From NCBI GenBank assembly GCA_944390915.1, contig CALXRS010000004.1, positions 1 to 64,000 of the forward strand: a stretch of DNA of 64,000 nucleotides, given 5' to 3'. This stretch comes from an uncultured Alphaproteobacteria bacterium. GTDB lineage: Bacteria; Pseudomonadota; Alphaproteobacteria; RF32; CAG-239. A program made the position numbers and the translations under genes. Under the pieces are notes generated by a model. It worked only from the letters and a program-made list of their open reading frames with translations, was not told the origin of the DNA and did no database searches. Below, one piece after another: positions 27,986 to 36,598 of the stretch; the stretch's first letter is position 1, and each line of letters opens with the position of its first letter.

Positions 27986-30469
27986 TTGACGGACGACCAT
28001 AGCGCAAGACACAACGGCAAATCTTTTGCCGAATGGCAGAAAGACTGGGAAATGGAAGAAAGATACAATTTCCGCACCATTGAACATAAGTGGCAAAAAA
28101 TTTGGGAAGACGAGAAAACCTACAAGGTTGAAATAGATAAAAACAAGGAAAAATTTTATGTGCTGGTCGAGTTTCCCTATCCGTCCGGCGCCGGTTTGCA
28201 TGTCGGGCATCCGCGTTCCTACACCGCGCTTGACGTGGTGGCGCGCAAAAAACGGATGCAGGGCTACAACGTGCTTTATCCGATGGGCTTTGACGCGTTC
28301 GGCCTGCCGGCGGAAAACTATGCCATCAAAACCGGTGTGCATCCGGCTGTGTCGACCAGAGCCAACATCGAAAACTTTACCCGTCAGCTGAAATCCATCG
28401 GTTTCAGTTTTGACTGGGATCGCGCCATTTCCACCTGCGATCCGGAATATTACAAATGGACGCAGTGGATGTTTATCAAGTTTTTTGAAAAAGGCCTGGC
28501 CTATAAGGACAAAATAGCCATCAACTGGTGTCCTTCGTGCAAAGTGGGGCTGGCCAATGAAGAAGTCGTCAACGGCTGTTGTGAACGCTGCGGCGCGGAA
28601 GTGGTGCGCAAAAACAAAGAACAGTGGATGATTGCCATCACCAAATATGCCGATCGGCTGATTAACGATCTGGACGGGCTTGATTTTATCGATCGGGTAA
28701 AAACCCAGCAGATTAACTGGATAGGACGTTCGGAGGGAGCGGAGCTCGACTTCGGGCTGACAGATGCCGCCGGCGCCCCGCTTGCCGATAAAAAACTGAC
28801 GGTTTATACCACGCGGCCGGATACGGCTTTCGGCGTAACCTACATGGTGCTGGCGCCGGAACATAAATATGTTTCCGAACTGGAAAACCTGTTTGAAAAC
28901 AAAGAGGAAATTCGTGCCTATGTTGAAGCCGCGGCCAAAAAGTCGGAACTGCAGAGAACCATGGACGACAGCAAAACCGGGGTTGAACTGAAAGGCATTA
29001 AGGCCAAAAATCCTTACAACGGCGAGCTGATTCCGGTGTTTATTTCCGACTATGTGCTGACGGGATACGGTACCGGCGCGATTATGGCCGTGCCGGCGCA
29101 CGATCAGCGCGACTACGATTTCGCCAAAGCTTTCAATCTGCCGATTGTGCAGGTGCTGGAGGGCGGCGATATTTCCGAACAGGCATGGGAAGAGGACGGC
29201 GCGCATGTCAATTCCGGCTTTTTGAACGGTCTGAACAAGGAAGACGGCATGAAAGCGGCCATTGATTATGCTGTTGAAAACAATTTCGGTCGGGCAAAAG
29301 TGAACTTCAAGCTCCGCGACTGGGTGTTTTCACGCCAACGCTATTGGGGCGAGCCCATTCCGATGGTTTACTGTGAGCATTGTGGTTGGCAGCCGGTCCC
29401 CGAATCGGAGCTGCCTTTGAAATTGCCCGAAGTGCCGGACTATCTCCCAAATGATGAGGGCGAATCGCCACTGGCCAAGGCCGCCGATTGGGTGAACACG
29501 ACCTGTCCGAAATGCGGCGGTAAAGCAAGACGCGAAACTGACGTCATGCCGAATTGGGCGGGGTCTTCCTGGTATTTTCTGCGCTATTGCGATCCGCACA
29601 ACGATAAGGAATTTGCCTCGAAAGAAGCGCTTGATTACTGGATGAACGTCGACTGGTACAACGGCGGTATGGAGCATACCACGCTGCACCTTTTGTATTC
29701 CCGTTTTTGGCATAAGTTTCTTTATGATTTGGGCTTGGTGCCGACCAAAGAACCTTATAATAAGCGGACTTCTCACGGTATGATTTTGGCTTCCAACGGC
29801 GAAAAAATGTCCAAGTCGCGCGGCAACGTGATTAATCCGGATGATATTGTCAGCTCTTACGGGGCGGATACTTTCCGGATGTATGAAATGTTCATCGGTC
29901 CGTTCGATCAGGTGGCTATGTGGTCGGATGAAAGTCTGATGGGTGTGTATCGCTTTGTCAACAAAATCTACGGGTTGATGAAAAAGACGGCGCCGGTTGC
30001 CCCGTCGGCGGCCGATCTCAGAGCCATGCACAAATGCATTTTGGAAGTGAGCGAGCGAATCGACCAGATGCGTTTTAACACCGCCGTTTCGTCGCTGATG
30101 ACCTATGTCAACTATCTCTCCGCGTTGGCGGAAATTCCGGAGGAATTGTACCTGACGCTGCTTAAACTTGTTTCGCCCTTTGCGCCGCATCTGGCCGAAG
30201 AAATGTGGGCCAGGATGGGCAAAGACAGTCTGATCGTTACCGAAAGCTGGCCGGTGGGCGACCCGAAGCTGGCGGAAGAAAACACGGTAACCATCGCCGT
30301 GCAGATCTGCGGCAAAATGCGCGGCACCATCGAGATGCCGAAAGACGCTCCGCAGGCGGAGGCGGAAGCCAAGGCGCTGGCTTTGGAAAACGTGGTGCGG
30401 CAGCTTTCCGGTCGGCCGGTGAAAAAAATCATCGTCGTTCCCAACCGGATTATCAACATCGTGGCCTGA
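27986..30469 (+). CDS. leuS: Leucyl-tRNA synthetase
   Basis: An 827-residue class Ia synthetase. Visible are the HIGH motif as GLHVGHPRSY, the editing domain with TTRPDTAFGVTYMV, two zinc-binding CxxC pairs and the KMSKS motif as GEKMSKSRGNVINP. It charges tRNA-Leu. The TTG at 27986 has ACGGAGA seven bases upstream. The next in-frame start, ATG at 28052, gives the canonical MEERYNFRTIEHKWQ but a weaker ribosome site, so either is possible. It heads leuS-lptE-holA, an alphaproteobacterial gene order. Confidence 0.96.
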   Translation: MTDDHSARHNGKSFAEWQKDWEMEERYNFRTIEHKWQKIWEDEKTYKVEIDKNKEKFYVLVEFPYPSGAGLHVGHPRSYTALDVVARKKRMQGYNVLYPMGFDAFGLPAENYAIKTGVHPAVSTRANIENFTRQLKSIGFSFDWDRAISTCDPEYYKWTQWMFIKFFEKGLAYKDKIAINWCPSCKVGLANEEVVNGCCERCGAEVVRKNKEQWMIAITKYADRLINDLDGLDFIDRVKTQQINWIGRSEGAELDFGLTDAAGAPLADKKLTVYTTRPDTAFGVTYMVLAPEHKYVSELENLFENKEEIRAYVEAAAKKSELQRTMDDSKTGVELKGIKAKNPYNGELIPVFISDYVLTGYGTGAIMAVPAHDQRDYDFAKAFNLPIVQVLEGGDISEQAWEEDGAHVNSGFLNGLNKEDGMKAAIDYAVENNFGRAKVNFKLRDWVFSRQRYWGEPIPMVYCEHCGWQPVPESELPLKLPEVPDYLPNDEGESPLAKAADWVNTTCPKCGGKARRETDVMPNWAGSSWYFLRYCDPHNDKEFASKEALDYWMNVDWYNGGMEHTTLHLLYSRFWHKFLYDLGLVPTKEPYNKRTSHGMILASNGEKMSKSRGNVINPDDIVSSYGADTFRMYEMFIGPFDQVAMWSDESLMGVYRFVNKIYGLMKKTAPVAPSAADLRAMHKCILEVSERIDQMRFNTAVSSLMTYVNYLSALAEIPEELYLTLLKLVSPFAPHLAEEMWARMGKDSLIVTESWPVGDPKLAEENTVTIAVQICGKMRGTIEMPKDAPQAEAEAKALALENVVRQLSGRPVKKIIVVPNRIINIVA

Positions 30470-30474
30470 CAACG

Positions 30475-30495
30475 GGGCGGAACCGTTATCCGCCC
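30475..30495 (+). terminator. Weak hairpin between leuS and lptE
   Basis: GGGCGG and CCGCCC arms around a 9-base loop, followed by only three T's. It probably attenuates read-through or protects the leuS message rather than ending the operon. Confidence 0.35.
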
Positions 30496-30522
30496 TTTGC
30501 TTATACGAAAGGACAGAGAGTT

Positions 30523-31098
30523 TTGCGTTTTCTAACAAAATATATTCTGGTTTTGCTGCCGGCGCTGTTTTTGTGCGGGTGCGGTTTTCAGCCGTTGTAT
30601 GTGGAAAAAAAGCATGACAACATGTGGTATTACGGCGGGGACTTTGATACTTCCATCAGCGACGAAATGGCAAAAATCAGCATTGAGCCGATAGCCGACC
30701 GGTTTGGTCAGGTTTTGCGCAACAATCTGCTCGATTTGTTGACTCCCAAAGGTTCGCCGAAAGAACCGAAATATCGTCTGTTTGCCTCTCTTGCCAGCAA
30801 GCGCGAAACGGATCAGGCGCTGCGTTCGGATATTACCGCAACCCGCAAAATGGTGGTTTACAAAGTGTCCTATTATATGACCGAAGACGGTCGGCAGGTC
30901 ATGAAAGGCGACAGCGTGGCCTATACCAGCTACGACATTTTGGCCAATCCGTATTCCACCACCATTGCCCGCAAAAAAGGCGACGAATATGCGGCGGATA
31001 TTATTGCCAACGACATTGCTCTGCGGCTCGGGGCGTATTTTCACAACGCGCTGCCGGAAGAGATAACGGAGGAAACGGCGACGGAAGATGATTTATAA
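30523..31098 (+). CDS. lptE: LPS-assembly lipoprotein LptE-like
   Basis: A 191-residue lipoprotein. The N-terminus has a hydrophobic helix and a lipobox ending FLCGC, then GFQPLYV, the usual start of the mature LptE family. The rest is a small alpha/beta domain with ATRKMVVYKVSYYMTED and a helical end. It plugs the LptD barrel that inserts lipopolysaccharide in the outer membrane. The TTG start at 30523 is preceded by AAAGGACAGAG. Position between leuS and holA supports the call. Family sequence identity is low, so the name rests on topology and context. It overlaps holA by 11 bases. Confidence 0.8.
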   Translation: MRFLTKYILVLLPALFLCGCGFQPLYVEKKHDNMWYYGGDFDTSISDEMAKISIEPIADRFGQVLRNNLLDLLTPKGSPKEPKYRLFASLASKRETDQALRSDITATRKMVVYKVSYYMTEDGRQVMKGDSVAYTSYDILANPYSTTIARKKGDEYAADIIANDIALRLGAYFHNALPEEITEETATEDDL

Positions 31099-32107
31099 AT
31101 CGGCGCAGATAGAGAGTTATATCAAAAAAACCGACGATAAAATCCGGGCTTTTCTGATTTACGGCAGCAACGAGGGTTTGCAGCGTGATACGGTCAAAAG
31201 GCTGGCGCGCTCCGTATGTCCGGATTTGAACGACGCGTTCCGTGTGGCGGAGCTGGCGGGGGATACGCTGACGGGCGACATCGGCGTTCTGTACGGCGAG
31301 TTTAACGGCCAGTCGCTGCTCGGCGGCCGGCGGGTGATTATCGTCAACAATGCCGGCAACGATCTGACCAAAGGCATCCGCAAAATGCTCGATGAAAGCC
31401 CCACGGGCGGCAATTTGCTGATTTTGTCGGGTGACGGCGGTCTGAGCCGGAAGTCGTCGCTGGTCAAAATGGCCGAGGAAAGCGCCGACACGGCGGTTTT
31501 TGCCTGTTATGAGGATAAAGGTGAGGATATTCGCACGGCGCTAAAAGAAATGGGGCTGACGTTTGAACCGGCGGCGGTTCAGCTGTTGTGTGCCCGACTT
31601 TCGGGCGACCGTCTGATTAATGCCGGCGAGCTGGATAAGCTCGCGACCTATATGGGCAGCGCCAAAAACGTAACAGTGGATATCGTCAACAAAATCATCG
31701 GCGATTCGTCGGCTTCCGGTTTGGAAGATATTTATTATGCGGTGCTGGCCGGCGACAAGGCCGGCGGACTGGCTTTTTACAACCGCTATCTGAGCGAGGG
31801 CAACGAGCCGGTTGCCGTTGTTCGCGGGCTGAACTATCATTTGCAGAAACTGCTTTCCTGTCGGGCGGATATGGAAGCGGGCGACTCGGCGGAAAAAGCC
31901 ATGCAGCGTCTGGTGCCGAAGATTATTTTTTATCGGGCGGACGCCTTCCGGCAGCAGCTGAGCAACTGGAGTCGAAACAAGCTGCAGCGCGCTCTTGCCA
32001 TGGTCTATGAGGCCGAAAAAGACTGCAAAACGACGGGGCTGCCGGCGGAAGAAATCGTCAGCCTGACGCTGTTGCGGCTGGCAGCGGCGGCTAAACGGCC
32101 GGGTTGA
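31088..32107 (+). CDS. holA: DNA polymerase III delta subunit
   Basis: A 339-residue clamp-loader subunit. The AAA+ like N-terminal region (FLIYGSNEGLQRDTVKRLARS), the middle with GGNLLILSGDG and a helical C-terminal collar (LRLAAAAKRP) match HolA. It opens the beta sliding clamp with HolB and DnaX. Start overlaps lptE. Length is standard. Confidence 0.9.
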   Translation: MIYKSAQIESYIKKTDDKIRAFLIYGSNEGLQRDTVKRLARSVCPDLNDAFRVAELAGDTLTGDIGVLYGEFNGQSLLGGRRVIIVNNAGNDLTKGIRKMLDESPTGGNLLILSGDGGLSRKSSLVKMAEESADTAVFACYEDKGEDIRTALKEMGLTFEPAAVQLLCARLSGDRLINAGELDKLATYMGSAKNVTVDIVNKIIGDSSASGLEDIYYAVLAGDKAGGLAFYNRYLSEGNEPVAVVRGLNYHLQKLLSCRADMEAGDSAEKAMQRLVPKIIFYRADAFRQQLSNWSRNKLQRALAMVYEAEKDCKTTGLPAEEIVSLTLLRLAAAAKRPG

Positions 32108-32262
32108 TTTTCGAGCATTTGTTTTTATGGTATTTTCGGGAGAACAAACCGTTTGTCGCGGTATTTTTTTCCAAAATAACGGCAGCAGACGATTTGTTTG
32201 ACGATTTTTTCTTGATTTTTAGACAAAAAAACGTAATATAAAAACAGATATTCTTTATTATT

Positions 32263-32412
32263 ATGAAAACAGGTAAAAAATTTAACATCGGGAACGTTGT
32301 TGCCGGTTGCGTGTGGGGAACCATATTGCTTCTCTACATGGTTGTTGCTCTTCCTTTTCTGCTTGTCTCTTTGTTTGCGGATCGGAGGATATGGGCAAGA
32401 AAAAACAAGTAA
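32263..32412 (+). CDS. 49-residue single-pass membrane protein
   Basis: ATG at 32263, TAA at 32410-32412. The protein has a basic N-terminus (MKTGKKFNIGN), a hydrophobic stretch near residues 12-37 and a basic tail (DRRIWARKNK). The positive charges on both sides leave topology unclear. No Shine-Dalgarno sequence is visible (TTATTATTATG leader), but a terminator lies about 70 bases downstream. It resembles small membrane peptides that act on larger partners; its identity is unknown and it could be a chance frame. The interval 32108-32262 holds nothing else I can support. Confidence 0.4.
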   Translation: MKTGKKFNIGNVVAGCVWGTILLLYMVVALPFLLVSLFADRRIWARKNK

Positions 32413-32480
32413 AACATAGTTTCAAAACGCCGGCCTTTTTCAAAAACGCGGGCGATTATTGATGATATGTCCCAAACAAT

Positions 32481-32508
32481 AAATGCTCCGTCGACCGACG
32501 GAGCATTT
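32481..32508. terminator. Bidirectional terminator between the small gene and hndD
   Basis: Perfect 13-bp arms (AAATGCTCCGTCG and CGACGGAGCATTT) around a two-base AC centre, with A/T-rich flanks on both sides. It serves the plus-strand small gene and the hydrogenase operon. Confidence 0.8.
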
Positions 32509-32532
32509 GTTGTTTGCCGAATCGAAAAAATA

Positions 32533-34302
32533 TCAGCGTTTATAAGTCGACCGCGGCACATAATGCGTGTGCAGCAGATGATGCGCTTTTTCGCCGTTCG
32601 GCTCGCCGATATATTCGTCGTAGAGCATCTTGATGGATTGATTGTGATGCGAGAGCCTGTTTTGGGAGCGCAGATCCTCGTCAAACAAGCCTTTGGCGCG
32701 TTTGCGGCGGATGTCGTCGGTAATGCCGCGCGGTTTCGGCTGTCCCGGCAACATCACCCGCGGCTGTCCGCCGCCGGCAATGCAACCGCCCCGGCAGGCC
32801 ATGACTTCCACAAAGTGATAAGGCAGCTCTTCGCCGGCCTCCTGCGCCGCGCGAAGCCGCGCCAGAACTTTTTCGACATTGCCGGTGCCGTGCGCAACGG
32901 CAATGCGAATCGTTTTGCCGGCAATGACGACTTCCGCTTCCTTAATGCCGTCTAAGCCTTCGATGTCGCGGAAATTAAGCTCGCCGAGTTCGTTGCCGGT
33001 GATGTAAAAGTATGCCGTTCTCAACGCCGCCGTCATCACCCCGCCGGTGGTGCCGAAAATGGTGCCGGCGCCGGAATATTCGCCGAGCGGATTGTCGGCT
33101 TCTTCGTCCGGCAGGCTGCGAAAATCGATGCCCGCCTGTTTAATCATCCGCGCCAGTTCGCGCGTGGTCAGCGACACATCTACGTCCTGAAAACCCGATG
33201 AATGCATGTCCTCGCTGCGGACAATCTCCCATTTTTTGGCTGTGCAGGGCATGATGGAAATGACGCGGATTTTGGCCGGATCTATCCCCGCCTTGTCGGC
33301 GTAATAGGTTTTGGCCAGGGCGCCGACCATTGATTGCGGCGATTTGCAGGTGGAGAAATGTTTTATCATATCCTGATGATATTTTTCGAGCAAATCGACC
33401 CATGCCGGGCAGCAGCTGGTAAACATCGGCAGACTTTCCGGCTCTTTGGTGAAGCGGCGGACAAATTCGGTGGCTTCTTCAATAATCGTGAGGTCGGCGC
33501 CGAAATTGGTGTCGAATACCCGCTTAAAGCCCATCCGCCGCAAAGCCGCGTAGGTTTTGCCGGTCAGGTTTTCGCCAAAGTCAAAACCGAACTCTTCGCC
33601 GATGGCAACCCGAACGGCCGGTGCAATCTGCACAATGGTATAAATATCTTTGTCGTTCAGCATGTCCCAGACTTTTTGCGTTTCGTCATATTCGACAATC
33701 GCGCCGGTCGGGCAGTGGGCGGAACATTGTCCGCATTTGATGCAGGGGCTGTCGGCCAGATTGATGCCGTTGGCAGCGGTTATTCTGGTGGCCAGGCCGC
33801 GGTTTAAGTAACCCAAAGCCCACACGTTCTGTTGGTTTTGGCAAACTTCCACACAGCGCCCGCAAAGAATGCATTTGCTGGCGTCGAGCACCAGCGCCTT
33901 GGTCGAATCGTCAATCGGCCAGCGTTTAGTGAGGTTTGGCAGCGGCGCGTCTTTGATGCCGAAAGTGTTGGCCAGATCCTGAAGCTCACAGTGTCCGGAG
34001 CGGATGCAGGTGAGACAGGCGTTCGGGTGGTTGCTTAAAATCAGTTTTAAGACTGTGCGCCGCACGTCGACCAGTTCGGCGTCCGAGGTAATGACTTCCA
34101 TGCCTTCGGCTACCGGCGTGCAACAGGAACGCATTATTCGCCCGTTGACTTTGACAATGCAGATGCCGCAGCCGGCGGTGGCGTCAACATCAGGGTGTTT
34201 GCACAAGGTGGGAATTTCGATATGGACGCTGCGGGCGGCCTCCAGAATGGTGGTGCCGGCGGTGACTTCCACGTCGTAATTGTCTATTTTCAGCTTAACC
34301 AT
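32533..34302 (-). CDS. hndD: [FeFe]-hydrogenase catalytic subunit (HndD/HydA type)
   Basis: A 589-residue soluble enzyme. An N-terminal 2Fe-2S plant-type domain has Cys near 34, 45, 48 and 60. A His-Cys3 [4Fe-4S] segment reads HPNACLTCIRSGHC (92-105), and two [4Fe-4S] motifs follow, CILCGRCVEVC (144-154) and CIKCGQCSAHC (187-197). The H-cluster motifs are intact: TSCCPAW (296-301), MPCTAKK (352-357) and ACRGGC (502-507). It reversibly reduces protons to H2. Its ATG overlaps the hndC stop by one base. The maturases HydE, HydF and HydG are not in this window. Confidence 0.96.
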   Translation of the reverse strand: MVKLKIDNYDVEVTAGTTILEAARSVHIEIPTLCKHPDVDATAGCGICIVKVNGRIMRSCCTPVAEGMEVITSDAELVDVRRTVLKLILSNHPNACLTCIRSGHCELQDLANTFGIKDAPLPNLTKRWPIDDSTKALVLDASKCILCGRCVEVCQNQQNVWALGYLNRGLATRITAANGINLADSPCIKCGQCSAHCPTGAIVEYDETQKVWDMLNDKDIYTIVQIAPAVRVAIGEEFGFDFGENLTGKTYAALRRMGFKRVFDTNFGADLTIIEEATEFVRRFTKEPESLPMFTSCCPAWVDLLEKYHQDMIKHFSTCKSPQSMVGALAKTYYADKAGIDPAKIRVISIMPCTAKKWEIVRSEDMHSSGFQDVDVSLTTRELARMIKQAGIDFRSLPDEEADNPLGEYSGAGTIFGTTGGVMTAALRTAYFYITGNELGELNFRDIEGLDGIKEAEVVIAGKTIRIAVAHGTGNVEKVLARLRAAQEAGEELPYHFVEVMACRGGCIAGGGQPRVMLPGQPKPRGITDDIRRKRAKGLFDEDLRSQNRLSHHNQSIKMLYDEYIGEPNGEKAHHLLHTHYVPRSTYKR

Positions 34303-35999
34303 TAGTTTGCCTCCCTGTTGTTTGCTTCGTTTGCGGCAACTTTTGCCTCATATTCTTCGCCAAAATAGCGCAAGGTGGAAAGAACCGGGTTCGGCGCCGT
34401 TTGTCCCAGCCCGCAAAGCGAGGCCTTTTGCATGGCAACGGCCACTTTTTTCAGCAGTTCCAGATCTTTTTTCGTACCTTTGCCTTTGGCTATTTTTTCC
34501 AGGAGCAGCAGCATCTGCTTGCCGCCGATACGGCAGGGGGCGCATTTGCCGCAGGATTCGTCAACCGTAAAGTCGAGGTAGAATTTGGCAATGTCGACCA
34601 TGTCGGCGGTTTCGTCCATGACAATCATGCCGCCGGAGCCCATAATCGAGCCGACTTTTTTCAGTTCTTCGTAGCATACCGGCAAATCGATGTCCACGGC
34701 CGGAATAACGCCGCCCGAGGGGCCGCCGGTCTGGACGGCTTTCAGTTTTTTGCCGTTCGGCACGCCGCCGCCGATTTCGTTGACGATGGTGTCGATGGTG
34801 GTGCCCATCGGCACTTCTATCAGTCCGGAGTGTTCAACCTGTCCGGTTAAGGCAAAAACTTTGGTGCCTTTCGACGTCGCCGTTCCGAAAGAAGAAAACC
34901 AGTCGGCGCCTTTTAAGATAATCGAGGGCACGTTGGCCAAAGTTTCCACATTGTTGATGCAGCTCGGCTTGTCCCACAGTCCCACTTCCGTCGGGTAGGG
35001 CGGCCGCGGCCGCGGAGTGCCGCGCTTGCCTTCGATCGAGTGGATAAGCGCCGTTTCTTCGCCGCAGACGAAAGCGCCCGCGCCGAGGCGGATGTCGATG
35101 TTGAAATTGAAGCCGCTGTTCATGATGTTGTTGCCGAGCAGGCGCGTTTTTTTGCAGGCTTTGATGGCTTTTTCGATGCGTTCGACGGCCAGCGGATATT
35201 CCGCCCGGATATAAAACCAGCCTTCCGTCGCGCCGATGGCGTAGGCGGCAATCATCATGCCTTCGATAACGTCATGCGGGTTGGATTCCAAAATGCTTCG
35301 ATCCATATAGGCGCCGGGGTCGCCTTCGTCGCCGTTGCAGATGATGAATTTGTCGTCCACCACCGGCACTTTGGCGGCCAGTTCCCATTTCAGTCCGGTC
35401 GGGAAACCGGCGCCGCCGCGACCGCGCAGACCGGATTTTTTGATTTCGGCGGCCACTTCGGCGGGGGTCATGGTTTTTAAGGCTTTTTCCAAAGCCAGAT
35501 AGCCGCCGCGGGCGATATATTCCTGAATGTCCTCGGGGTCGAGGTGTCCGGCCTGCTTTAACACCACTTTTTCCTGTTTGGTGAAGAACGGCAGGTCAAG
35601 CGACAGAACATATTTGTTTAAGAATTCCGGCAGTTCGAAAGTTTCTCCTTCTTCCAGCTTGAGGGCGGGAATGACGTGTTCGCTGATGATAATGCGCGCC
35701 ACCAAAGGTTCCAGCCGTTTGTAGAGCACGTCTTTCTGTCCTTTTATTTCCACTCTGACCAGAGGTCCCTGAGCGCACAGTCCCATGCAGCCGGTGGCGA
35801 CGATGCGCACCTTGCCTTCCAGTCCGTGTTCGGCCACCGCCGATTTCATCAGCTCGAGGATGTCGTCGCTGCCCGAAGATTTGCAGCCGGTGGAGTGGCA
35901 GCAGTAGATGGTGCAGGCATAGCGGTCGATGTCGGCCATTTTGTTTTTGGCAATTTCGTGAATGTCAAATCTTTTATCAATTTCGTTCATATCAGCCAT
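34302..35999 (-). CDS. hndC: NAD(P)H/flavin subunit of [FeFe]-hydrogenase (NuoF-like, HndC/HydB)
   Basis: A 565-residue protein. The N-terminus has a thioredoxin-like [2Fe-2S] domain (YCCHSTGCKSSG, GCMGLCAQGP). The NuoF body follows: GLRGRGGAGFPTGLKWE for FMN/NADH, NGDEGDPGAYMDR, GAGAFVCGEETALI and a [4Fe-4S] site, ESCGKCAPCRIGG with SLCGLGQ near residue 540. There is no C-terminal bacterial-ferredoxin extension such as some bifurcating HydB have. The start at 35999 has a perfect AAGGAGCTCTCC leader and overlaps hndA by 8 bases. No separate HndB gene exists here, so the N-terminal domain may take its role. Confidence 0.94.
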   Translation of the reverse strand: MADMNEIDKRFDIHEIAKNKMADIDRYACTIYCCHSTGCKSSGSDDILELMKSAVAEHGLEGKVRIVATGCMGLCAQGPLVRVEIKGQKDVLYKRLEPLVARIIISEHVIPALKLEEGETFELPEFLNKYVLSLDLPFFTKQEKVVLKQAGHLDPEDIQEYIARGGYLALEKALKTMTPAEVAAEIKKSGLRGRGGAGFPTGLKWELAAKVPVVDDKFIICNGDEGDPGAYMDRSILESNPHDVIEGMMIAAYAIGATEGWFYIRAEYPLAVERIEKAIKACKKTRLLGNNIMNSGFNFNIDIRLGAGAFVCGEETALIHSIEGKRGTPRPRPPYPTEVGLWDKPSCINNVETLANVPSIILKGADWFSSFGTATSKGTKVFALTGQVEHSGLIEVPMGTTIDTIVNEIGGGVPNGKKLKAVQTGGPSGGVIPAVDIDLPVCYEELKKVGSIMGSGGMIVMDETADMVDIAKFYLDFTVDESCGKCAPCRIGGKQMLLLLEKIAKGKGTKKDLELLKKVAVAMQKASLCGLGQTAPNPVLSTLRYFGEEYEAKVAANEANNREAN

Positions 36000-36486
36000 G
36001 GGAGAGCTCCTTGTCTTCGTCGTCAAATTTTTTGCGCCATTCGTCGATAATGTTGCGGACGTCGCCGACGCTTACCCGGCCATAGGTCTTGCCGTTGACC
36101 ACACAGACCGGCGCCAGCCCGCAGCAGCCGACACAGCGGACGCATTGCAGGTGGAACATGCGGTCGGGCGTGCTTTCGCCTTCACCGATGCCCAATTCTT
36201 TTTTGAACTCTTCCAGCACCTTGTCATTGCCTTTCAGGTAGCAGGCCGTGCCGGTGCACACGGAAATGACCGCCTTGCCGGGCGCGTCCAGTTTGAAAAA
36301 GTTGTAAAAGGTAAGAACTTCGTAGATACGCGCCAGCGGGATGTTCATAACCTGCGCGACCTCCAGCGCGTCTTCCCACGGTACGTAGCCCTTAACATCC
36401 TGAATTTCGTGGAGGGCCATAATCAGCGCTCCTCTCTTTTTGCGCCATTTGGCGGCTACCTGTGTTGCAACCGAAGTGTCGCCCAT
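35992..36486 (-). CDS. hndA: NuoE-like [2Fe-2S] subunit of [FeFe]-hydrogenase (HndA/HydC)
   Basis: A 164-residue NuoE family protein: helical N-terminus (GALIMALHEIQDVKGYVP), then the [2Fe-2S] ligand set SVCTGTACYLKGN and CVGCCGLAPVCVVNGKTYG. It relays electrons between the flavin subunit and the catalytic subunit. First gene of the hydrogenase operon; a well-placed SD (AGGAGT) precedes the ATG. The upstream gap (36487-36598) carries a direct repeat GGTAT-TAGCATT-GGTAT on the minus strand, which might be a regulator site. Confidence 0.94.
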   Translation of the reverse strand: MGDTSVATQVAAKWRKKRGALIMALHEIQDVKGYVPWEDALEVAQVMNIPLARIYEVLTFYNFFKLDAPGKAVISVCTGTACYLKGNDKVLEEFKKELGIGEGESTPDRMFHLQCVRCVGCCGLAPVCVVNGKTYGRVSVGDVRNIIDEWRKKFDDEDKELSHG

Positions 36487-36598
36487 CTGTGTTTACTCCT
36501 GTTATGTTGTAACTATACCAATGCTAATACCATATTCGTTAAAACATGATTATACAAGCCAAAAATATATTTTGAGCAGATGGATTTTTCGGTGCGTT

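Noticed and set aside
27941-30538. Long minus-strand open frames opposite leuS (421 and 402 codons)
   Set aside because: They are antisense shadows rich in His, Phe and Arg from G/C-rich wobble bases. leuS carries all synthetase motifs.
36487-36598. Possible second promoter or small RNA before hndA
   Set aside because: TATAAT-like sequences are present on the minus strand but no adequate -35 fits, and the GGTAT direct repeat is short. Only mentioned under hndA.
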